NCBI RefSeq assembly: GCF_900129565.1
Contig: NZ_FQWD01000007.1
Coordinates: 1 to 64,000, forward strand
Length of the DNA stretch: 64,000 nucleotides
Reading direction: 5' to 3'
Source: Marisediminitalea aggregata
Lineage (GTDB): Bacteria > Pseudomonadota > Gammaproteobacteria > Enterobacterales > Alteromonadaceae
Numbering within the stretch: the stretch's first letter is position 1; every line of letters begins with the position of its first letter. Shown here one piece after another: positions 57,707-64,000 of the stretch. Position numbers and translations under genes: made by a program. The notes below the pieces were generated by a model, which ran no database searches, was not told the origin of the DNA, and saw only the letters and a program-made list of their open reading frames with translations.

Positions 57707-57720
57707 AGACCAAGTGGTCA
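57707..57720. promoter_or_regulatory. Palindromic operator AGACCA-AG-TGGTCA
   Basis: Near-perfect copy (5 of 6 bases paired) of the TGACCA-NN-TGGTCA site, 54 bases upstream of the secreted adenosine deaminase gene. It is followed by GGTTTTTGC, similar to the bases after the other two copies, but without a sigma-54-like pattern. Confidence 0.5.
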
Positions 57721-57773
57721 GGTTTTTGCTTCAATGTGGTATCCGGTTAAGTTGTTGTGGGAAGTAGTAATAC

Positions 57774-59225
57774 ATGTGGGGCAAAAAGGTATGTCATTGG
57801 GGCGTTCGGCTTAGTTTAGGGCTGGGCCTGATTAGCTGTGCGTGCGTTGCAGCACCTGATGACATGAATAAGTGGTTCCGGGGCTTTAAACAACAGGCAT
57901 CACACAAACAGCTTTACCAGTTATTGTGGGCGCTACCAAAAGGCGGTGACTTACATCATCATCTAAGTGGCGCTGGCTTTAGCGAATGGTGGTATGACAT
58001 TGCCACGTCACCCCAGCGCAATGGCGGCTACGAATACTTCACCAAAACCCGCATCCTGCACTGCAAGGGCTACGGTACCAATGAATTTGGCCCGAATCCG
58101 CAGTACCTGCTATTTCGCACTATTCAGGCATCGTCTTACCATGCGTTGTCTGATTGTGAAAAGCAGGAATATCACCCACTCAGTGCGCTGTCGGAAGAGC
58201 AGAAACAGGCGTTTCTCAACAGTATTCGGCTCGACAAAGCGCACGAAGGCCGCAATGAGTTTTTTGAAACTCACTGGCAACGACTTAACGAACTGGTGGC
58301 CAATCCCCACATTGGTGCCCATATTCTGCTGAAAAATATGCAGGCCTTTGCCAGTGAGGGACTTCAGTACCTGGAAACTCAGGTCAATGTTGACCGTGCG
58401 CAAGACAATAAAGGCAACCCGCTATCTCCGGAACAAACACTATCGATTTACTTAGATATGCTGGCAAGTCCCCAAGCCAAAGCCACCGGCGTCACCGTAC
58501 GTTTTCAATATGCGCTCTTGCGATTTTTACCCAATGCCGAGTCCCATCTGGCCTGGATGTACGATTTTGTCGATCAGCATCGTGACATTTACGTAGGCAT
58601 AAACATGGTGGGTCGCGAAGACAACGACAAAGGCTACCCGCTGCGTTTTCTTCCGGCCCTGCGAAGTCTACGCCAACGTTACCCGGCAATTAATCTGGCA
58701 ATTCACGCTGGTGAAGTCGATGAACCAAATCAGCATGTTAAAGACACCTTACTACTAGGTGCTCAGCGTATTGGCCACGGCCTGAATACCATTACTGATC
58801 CCGACACCCTGCTACTGATGCGGCATGGCCCCTACCTGATCGAAATTAACCTGATCAGTAACAAACTGCTGGAATACACGCCCGACTTGTCAACTCACCC
58901 GTTCCCTGAATATTTGCGCACCGATATTCCTGTTGCCCTTACCACTGACGACAGAGGCATGTGGGACAGTACTTTAACCGACGAGTATTTTGTTGCCGTG
59001 CATCATTTCAATTTGTCCTGGACAGAATTGGTGTCGTTAGGGGAAAACTCGCTCAAATACAGCTTTTTGTCTTCTGAAGACAAGCGTAAAGCCCTTGAGC
59101 AATACCGTCACCGAGTCGCCGAATTCGAAACAGCCATACTATCGGGGAGCACCGCATTGCCTTCACTTCCGCCTATCAGGGGCTTTATGTGCAACCACTA
59201 CCCGACACTGTGTGAAAAAGGATAA
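57774..59225 (+). CDS. Secreted adenosine deaminase family protein (ADGF-like)
   Basis: A 483-residue exported deaminase. The N-terminal 26 residues form a signal peptide (GLGLISCACVAA-PDD; a lipidation Cys is possible). Zinc and catalytic residues are in GGDLHHHLSGAG (about 56-67), LAIHAGEVDEPNQHV (about 309-323, His and catalytic Glu), AQRIGHGLN (about 331-339) and LTTDDRGMWDS (about 389-399). It would turn adenosine into inosine outside the cytoplasm. The xanthine-type permease gene follows after three bases, and both fit extracellular purine scavenging. Confidence 0.88.
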   Translation: MWGKKVCHWGVRLSLGLGLISCACVAAPDDMNKWFRGFKQQASHKQLYQLLWALPKGGDLHHHLSGAGFSEWWYDIATSPQRNGGYEYFTKTRILHCKGYGTNEFGPNPQYLLFRTIQASSYHALSDCEKQEYHPLSALSEEQKQAFLNSIRLDKAHEGRNEFFETHWQRLNELVANPHIGAHILLKNMQAFASEGLQYLETQVNVDRAQDNKGNPLSPEQTLSIYLDMLASPQAKATGVTVRFQYALLRFLPNAESHLAWMYDFVDQHRDIYVGINMVGREDNDKGYPLRFLPALRSLRQRYPAINLAIHAGEVDEPNQHVKDTLLLGAQRIGHGLNTITDPDTLLLMRHGPYLIEINLISNKLLEYTPDLSTHPFPEYLRTDIPVALTTDDRGMWDSTLTDEYFVAVHHFNLSWTELVSLGENSLKYSFLSSEDKRKALEQYRHRVAEFETAILSGSTALPSLPPIRGFMCNHYPTLCEKG

Positions 59226-59228
59226 CCC

Positions 59229-60584
59229 ATGTCACAATCTCAGGTTTTATATGGTCTGGAAGACCGCCCCGGCTTTGCAATCAGCCTGACGGCAGCAATC
59301 CAGCATGTACTGGCAAGCTTCATTGGCGTGGTCACGCCTACGCTTATAATATCGTCGGTATTAGGTTTACAGGCAGAGGTGCCCTATCTTATCAGTATGG
59401 CGTTATTGGCCACCGGGCTCGGGACATTCATCCAGACCAAAGGTATCGGGCCGATAGGCAGTGGACTAGTGGCCGTACAAGGTACCAGCTTTGCCTTTCT
59501 GAGTGCGCTGATCCTGGTGGGGAGCACGGTAAAAGAACGCGGTGGCAGCAACGACGATATCTTAGCTATGATGTTGGGCGTGTGTTTTTTTGGCGCGTTT
59601 GTTGAAATTATCCTGAGCCAGTTTATCAATCAGATAAAACGCGTGATTACCCCGGTTACCACTGGCGTAGTCATCATTGCTATAGGCATCTCACTAATAA
59701 AAGTGGGCATGACGGACCTGGCTGGCGGGTTTAATGCCGATGCGTTTGGCAGCGTGGAGAATCTATCGCTGGGTCTGGGCGTATTATTAGTGATAATTTA
59801 TTTTAACGCCTGTAAAAACCACTGGCTGAGGTTATCAGCTATTTTTATCGGCATGGCCATGGGGACTGTGGTTGCCTTTTTTATGGGCATGACAAATTTC
59901 TCCGGCCTGGTAGATTTGCCTTGGTTCAGCGTCCCTCACCCGTTTAAATACGGCATTAATTTCGAGTGGGACTTGTTTTTACCCATTGCGCTGATTTACT
60001 TCTTTACTGCTATTGAAACCGCAGGCGACCTGACTGCCAACAGTTTATTCTGTAAGCTACCCATCACAGGTGAGCGCTACCTCAAACGGATCCGTGCAGG
60101 CATTTTGGGTGATGGTGTCAACTCGCTGATTGCAGCAATATTGTGCACGTTTCCCAACACCACTTTCGGGCAAAACAACGGCGTGATCCAAATGACTGGC
60201 ATTGCCAGTCGTAAAGTAGGCTGCTTTGTCGCCGGCGTCTTTATGGTTCTGGGCCTGTTTCCCTTTATCGGTGCATTACTGCAGGTGATCCCGAAACCAG
60301 TTCTGGGCGGAGCAACACTAGTTATGTTTGCCATGGTTGCTGTTGGCGGTGTAAAAATCCTCACCAGCGAACCCCTCAATCAGCGAAACAGCCTGATCAC
60401 CGCCTGCTCTCTGGGTATGGGATTAGGTGTAATGATGGTAGGCAATGTCGTATCTCAATTACCCAGCTGGCTCGGCAACTTGCTCACCTCCCCCGTTACC
60501 ACAGCCGGACTGACTGCAATTATTTTATCCATTATTCTGCCAAATCAGGCCTCGGCACCTACGCCTGTAACCTCTGAATCGTAA
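59229..60584 (+). CDS. NCS2/NAT family xanthine/uric acid permease
   Basis: A 451-residue inner-membrane nucleobase symporter with about 14 helices. The NAT signature is QNNGVIQMTG (about 317-326). The helix-8 substrate glutamate lies in FFTAIETAGDLTANS (about 257-271). The pattern favours oxidised purines (xanthine, urate) or hypoxanthine over uracil. It shares a transcript with the secreted adenosine deaminase, suggesting import of the base released outside. Confidence 0.9.
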   Translation: MSQSQVLYGLEDRPGFAISLTAAIQHVLASFIGVVTPTLIISSVLGLQAEVPYLISMALLATGLGTFIQTKGIGPIGSGLVAVQGTSFAFLSALILVGSTVKERGGSNDDILAMMLGVCFFGAFVEIILSQFINQIKRVITPVTTGVVIIAIGISLIKVGMTDLAGGFNADAFGSVENLSLGLGVLLVIIYFNACKNHWLRLSAIFIGMAMGTVVAFFMGMTNFSGLVDLPWFSVPHPFKYGINFEWDLFLPIALIYFFTAIETAGDLTANSLFCKLPITGERYLKRIRAGILGDGVNSLIAAILCTFPNTTFGQNNGVIQMTGIASRKVGCFVAGVFMVLGLFPFIGALLQVIPKPVLGGATLVMFAMVAVGGVKILTSEPLNQRNSLITACSLGMGLGVMMVGNVVSQLPSWLGNLLTSPVTTAGLTAIILSIILPNQASAPTPVTSES

Positions 60585-60849
60585 AGAAACACAGTCTTAG
60601 CCTGATGCTGCGCGGAGCAGTATCAGGCCATTAACCCTCACCTTCCAGGCTTAAATCGTAAAGAAATGATGACACTGTTGAAGAACTAAACACTGGTCTT
60701 ACGTTTATGGTGCATTTAGAATCCGCGCCTCACCGCATTGGTGCATTCAGGCATGGATATTAGAAGCTTTAACATTTCGCTTACAATCCCATTCTTTGCC
60801 ATTGATTTTTTATTCCAAAATATCAATCACTTACACTCAACTCAAATCC

Positions 60850-60863
60850 TGACCACATGGACA
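60850..60863. promoter_or_regulatory. Palindromic operator TGACCA-CA-TGGACA
   Basis: Third copy of the TGACCA-NN-TGGTCA site with one mismatch, eight bases before a sigma-54-like promoter, the same layout as at 20813. Confidence 0.55.
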
Positions 60864-60868
60864 GGATT

Positions 60869-60884
60869 CTGGCATCAAATCTGC
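60869..60884 (+). promoter_or_regulatory. Sigma-54-like -24/-12 promoter
   Basis: CTGGCATC-AAAT-CTGC has GG at 60871 and GC at 60883, 12 bases apart, and fits the YTGGCA..N..TTGC form with two mismatches. It lies about 65 bases before the receptor ATG. Confidence 0.45.
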
Positions 60885-60948
60885 AACACCGCAGCCGTAA
60901 AGCTAGAACGTTTATTACTCACAAGAACTCTTATACTCGAGGAACACC

Positions 60949-63381
60949 ATGAAAACCACTAACTTCAGTGTGGCGCCTATCGCGCGTGCCGTCACGACCG
61001 GGTTATTGCTTCTCGCCCCTGTAGCGGGTTTCGCACAGGAAACACCCAGTGACGCAGAGATCGAAAAGATCGAAGTCAAAGGCTCACTAGGCAGCTTGCC
61101 TGGACAGGACGTTGAAGCCGTTTTCGGATTTGGAAAATCTATTTTAGAAACGCCTCGCTCAGCATCAACAATCAGTGACGAGCAAATGGAGCGTTTCAAC
61201 GTATCAGATATCGACGAACTGGTTGCATTTGCACCTGGTACGTTTACCCAATCATTCTTCGGCGTAGCGGGCTCACTTGATATCCGTGGTAATCCTGGTG
61301 AGGCTTACTTCCGTGGTATGAAACGCCTGGATAACCCGGGTAACTACCCTACACCAATCGGTGCTTCAAGCCGTATCGATATCGTTCGCGGTCCGGCATC
61401 GCCTATTTATGGCCCGTCAAAAATCGGTGGTTACCTGAACTTTAACCCTAAATCGGCACGTGCTTCTTCAGGTCAGTACCTGGACACGCCTACCGGTGCG
61501 CTTTCTTACACCCATGGAACCTGGGATAAGAGCATTATTACCGCTGAAGTCGGTGGTCCTGCCAGCATCGGTGGCAAGGAAATGGGTTATTACGTATATG
61601 GTGAAGTTGAGAACTCAGGTTCTTACTACGACAACACCGATACCGACCAGTCAATCATTCAGGCATCATTCAACATCGACCTGACTGATAACCTGCGCGT
61701 TGAATTTGGTGGTATGTACCACAACTATCAGGGTAACCAGGTAGCTGGCTGGAACCGCCTGACGCAAGAATTGGTCGATAATGGCACCTACATTACCGGT
61801 ACTGCGCAACCACTGGATACCGACGGTGATGGTTCTATCTCGCACGAAGAATACGGTGCAGTTAACCTTGCCGGTGCCGGTTTCTTCTACGTACCAGCCG
61901 CATCGTTTACTGATGCAGACGCGCTGCCTCTGATGAACCTGGAAAACGTAGGCACTACCACACTGAAAGGTAACCAAACGTTAGTTGCGCCAGATGACCA
62001 GTTAGGCAACAAAGCCACTACCCTTTACTTCGATGTCATCTATTACGCGGGCGACTGGGAAATCAAAAACCAGTTGTTCTACGATGCCTACGACAACATT
62101 AACGAAAACGCTTACGGCTTCTCGCAGTTCCACGACAGCTGGGTTGTTGAAGATAAAGTGGTATTCTCAACGGATGTGGAAACAGGCTCACTGTTCGCAC
62201 AGTTCCAGATTTCACCGTCAATCCGTTATACCGATTTCTTACATGGCGACGACTTTACTTACGAGTACTTTAACCGCCGTGACCTGACTATGCCGTCAAG
62301 CGCTCTGGACCGTCGTTTACTGGCAACCCGTTCTGGCATGAACTACGACAATTATGACGTGGGTAATTACCTGGATCTGGGTTTCGCCGCCATGACAGAC
62401 TTGACCTGGGACTGGGGTTTGAACATCGTGTTGGGTGCCCGTTATGACACCATCGATATTGAAACGACCTCTCGTCAGGACCTGCTGCTGCCAGGTGCGC
62501 GTGAAGATGCGGATGTTACTACACCAATCTCACTTGATGAAACGGTTGATGGTGTATCCTGGAACGCCAGTATCTCTTACACAACCCCAATTGGTTTGAT
62601 CCCTTATATCACTATGGCTGAACAAGCTACATTGGTTGCCGGTCAGGGTGCTGAAATTAACTACGGTCAGTTGGGTAACGCTGATGGCAGTGGTGCATTC
62701 GATACCTCTGAGCTGCTTGAATACGGTGTGAAAGGTTCATTCCTGGATGAGTCACTGTACTTTGCCCTGTCAATTTTTGAACAGGAGCGTACCGACTACA
62801 ACACCCAGAATACAGTTACCAACAACACCACAAACAACCAGGGTCTGGAATTTGAACTGCGTTGGGTAGTGAACGAAAGCCTGGTACTGTCTGCCGGTTA
62901 CTCGAACGTTGAGGTTGTTAACCTGACGGCGTTGGAAAACGGTTCACAGTTCGGATTCCTGGGTGCAGAAGACCTGGTTAACCTGACCGACCCGTCACTG
63001 GTATTCGGTGGTAACGTTATCGGTCTGAACCTGGTTGGTCCGGGCACTAACAACCCGAAAGGCCTGAAAGCCGGTATGCCGGAAAACATCTACACGCTGA
63101 CTGGTACCTACGACTTCCAGAATGGCTATGCAGCCAGCTTGAGCGTTATCGATGTTGATTCAGTGTCTTCAGGTTTCTCAGGAGCGGTTACGCTGCCTGC
63201 TTATACCCTGGTTAACGCGGGTCTGTCTTATCAGGACGAAAACTTCGGGGTTAACCTGACAGTGAAGAACCTGACGGATGAACGCTACTTCCGTGCGAAC
63301 TTCCCGGACTTGTTCGGTAGCCAAATCGTACTACCAGAACTACCTCGTCACTTTAATGTGAAGTTCTCTTACAAGTTCTAA
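60949..63381 (+). CDS. TonB-dependent receptor with embedded EF-hand loop
   Basis: An 810-residue outer-membrane receptor for energy-dependent import. The signal peptide ends at GFAQ (about residue 28), a TonB-box-like EKIEVKG follows at about 37-43, the plug domain covers about 60-170, and a 22-strand barrel ends in HFNVKFSYKF. Residues 290-301 (DTDGDGSISHEE) are a perfect EF-hand calcium loop inside a predicted extracellular segment. It is a paralogue of the broken receptor at 20894, which lacks this loop. Neighbours suggest purines or nucleosides as cargo. ATG 60949 has GAGGAA upstream. Confidence 0.93.
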   Translation: MKTTNFSVAPIARAVTTGLLLLAPVAGFAQETPSDAEIEKIEVKGSLGSLPGQDVEAVFGFGKSILETPRSASTISDEQMERFNVSDIDELVAFAPGTFTQSFFGVAGSLDIRGNPGEAYFRGMKRLDNPGNYPTPIGASSRIDIVRGPASPIYGPSKIGGYLNFNPKSARASSGQYLDTPTGALSYTHGTWDKSIITAEVGGPASIGGKEMGYYVYGEVENSGSYYDNTDTDQSIIQASFNIDLTDNLRVEFGGMYHNYQGNQVAGWNRLTQELVDNGTYITGTAQPLDTDGDGSISHEEYGAVNLAGAGFFYVPAASFTDADALPLMNLENVGTTTLKGNQTLVAPDDQLGNKATTLYFDVIYYAGDWEIKNQLFYDAYDNINENAYGFSQFHDSWVVEDKVVFSTDVETGSLFAQFQISPSIRYTDFLHGDDFTYEYFNRRDLTMPSSALDRRLLATRSGMNYDNYDVGNYLDLGFAAMTDLTWDWGLNIVLGARYDTIDIETTSRQDLLLPGAREDADVTTPISLDETVDGVSWNASISYTTPIGLIPYITMAEQATLVAGQGAEINYGQLGNADGSGAFDTSELLEYGVKGSFLDESLYFALSIFEQERTDYNTQNTVTNNTTNNQGLEFELRWVVNESLVLSAGYSNVEVVNLTALENGSQFGFLGAEDLVNLTDPSLVFGGNVIGLNLVGPGTNNPKGLKAGMPENIYTLTGTYDFQNGYAASLSVIDVDSVSSGFSGAVTLPAYTLVNAGLSYQDENFGVNLTVKNLTDERYFRANFPDLFGSQIVLPELPRHFNVKFSYKF

Positions 63382-63405
63382 TAAGTTGTGAACAAGTAAA
63401 TCGTA

Positions 63406-63431
63406 AAGGCATGCTCTGGCATGCCTTTTTT
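63406..63431 (+). terminator. Terminator after the TonB receptor gene
   Basis: The 9-bp stem AAGGCATGC-TCTG-GCATGCCTT runs into a T tract, 25 bases past the stop and just before the next gene. Read-through or a separate promoter is needed for the downstream gene. Confidence 0.9.
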
Positions 63432-63443
63432 ATGGAGTACAGT

Positions 63444-64000
63444 ATGCGATTATTATCAATTTTAGCCACGTTATTTCTGTTAACCGCGTGCCAGCCACCA
63501 GGGCCAGGCCCAGGTGAACACGGCCCCGGTTTCGAGGGCGGTATGCCGCCTCCTATGCCCGCACCGTTAAAAATAAAAGCGGTTGTGGTTACCATGTTCG
63601 AAATGGGCGAAGACACCGGCGACAAGCCCGGCGAATTCCAGTTTTGGCGCGAGCGCTATGGGTTAAGCGAGCGATTTGCTTTTCCTCAGTCTTTCCACGA
63701 TATCTACTTCAACCGGGATAAAGGCGTATTAGGCATCGTGACGGGTATGGGTATAAGCCGGGCGTCATCTGCCATTATGGCACTGGGCCTCGACCCTCGC
63801 TTCGACCTGACCCAGGCCTACTGGCTGGTTGCCGGTATTGCAGGCATTGACCCGGAAGACGGCTCAATTGGCTCAGCGGTGTGGGCTGACTATTTAATTG
63901 ACGGCGATCTCGCGCATCAAATTGATGCCAGAGAAATCCCGGCAGACTGGAAAACCGGTTACTTTCCATTATTCGCTAACGCGCCCTATCCTGACAACGG
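63444..64000 (+). CDS. NUP family (purine nucleoside permease-like) lipoprotein, partial
   Basis: At least 185 residues, open at the right edge. The ATG at 63444 has GGAG upstream. The lipoprotein signal ends in LFLLTAC-QP (Cys at about 16), followed by a proline/glycine-rich linker. From about residue 44 the chain matches the NUP family: VVVTMFEMGEDTGDKPGEFQFW, then IVTGMGISRASSAIMALGLD, and YWLVAGIAGIDPEDGSIGSAVWADY. Despite the permease name, the fold resembles nucleoside phosphorylases, and a lipid-anchored form beside a secreted adenosine deaminase suggests nucleoside cleavage or binding in the periplasm. That role is inferred. Confidence 0.85.
   Translation, partial: MRLLSILATLFLLTACQPPGPGPGEHGPGFEGGMPPPMPAPLKIKAVVVTMFEMGEDTGDKPGEFQFWRERYGLSERFAFPQSFHDIYFNRDKGVLGIVTGMGISRASSAIMALGLDPRFDLTQAYWLVAGIAGIDPEDGSIGSAVWADYLIDGDLAHQIDAREIPADWKTGYFPLFANAPYPDN

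Larger units (their letters stand above)
60585..60948. promoter_or_regulatory. 364-base region upstream of the second TonB receptor
   Basis: No gene is seen. A hairpin at 60600-60628 (12-bp stem with one G-U pair, no U run) probably closes the permease transcript. Two TGGTGCA half-sites at 60708-60714 and 60739-60745 are 31 bases apart (three helical turns) and resemble NtrC half-sites. The palindrome and sigma-54-like element listed separately follow. Confidence 0.45.

Noticed and set aside
57721-57740. Sigma-54 promoter before the adenosine deaminase gene
   Set aside because: The bases after the palindrome lack GG and GC at the 12-base spacing.

Overview
The window looks like a chromosome segment of a marine Alteromonadaceae-type gammaproteobacterium (Alteromonas or a close relative). 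This rests on the core genes (mfd followed by a csiV-like gene, thrS-infC-rpmI-rplT, pheST-ihfA), the large TonB-dependent receptors, and the moderate base composition. I found no rRNA or tRNA gene, no CRISPR array and no insertion sequence.

Layout. 1-1450: the edge of a chromosomal integron, with an intact integron integrase and, reading away from it, the start of a small membrane-protein gene that may be the first cassette. 1479-10085: housekeeping genes (phosphoribosyltransferase, a LolC/E-type permease, a PilZ-like protein, mfd, csiV, cobalamin adenosyltransferase, an ankyrin protein). 10199-15940: a DASS anion transporter, a penicillin acylase family hydrolase, YbaK, a PhyH-type dioxygenase and an unknown anchored protein. 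16063-33464: the translation cluster thrS-infC-rpmI-rplT // pheS-pheT-ihfA on the minus strand. It is split by about 10.4 kb carrying an isochorismatase-family enzyme, a frameshifted TonB receptor, CsbD, an RND efflux pair, a LysR regulator and a CPBP-like protein.

33765-46634: a fructosamine-kinase-like gene and a DUF3080 lipoprotein, then a two-component system in one run with a cupredoxin, a degenerate FTR1-like permease and an outer-membrane protein. A second operon follows (TlpA thioredoxin, DUF4266 lipoprotein, DUF3570 barrel, ApbE flavin transferase). Both operons have a PmrA-type direct repeat (6 bp, 5 bp spacer, 6 bp) upstream, so the two-component system probably controls both. This is the best candidate for an under-described system: an extracytoplasmic redox or metal module in which the tiny Cys-rich DUF4266 lipoprotein could be the ApbE substrate. 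46650-50057: an OxyR-like regulator lacking the peroxidatic cysteine, divergent from a beta carbonic anhydrase and a SulP transporter.

50170-64000: a purine scavenging and degradation cluster. An RpiR regulator precedes an operon of amidase, HpxW-like Ntn hydrolase, TauE/SafE transporter, ureidoglycine transaminase, allantoate amidohydrolase and cupin. Then come a secreted adenosine deaminase, an NCS2 xanthine/uric acid permease, a TonB receptor with an embedded EF-hand loop, and a NUP-family lipoprotein that runs off the end. A palindrome of the form TGACCA-NN-TGGTCA lies upstream of the deaminase, of this receptor and of the broken receptor 40 kb away. This suggests one purine regulon that includes both receptors.

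Gene identities come from motif recognition and context; no database search was possible.
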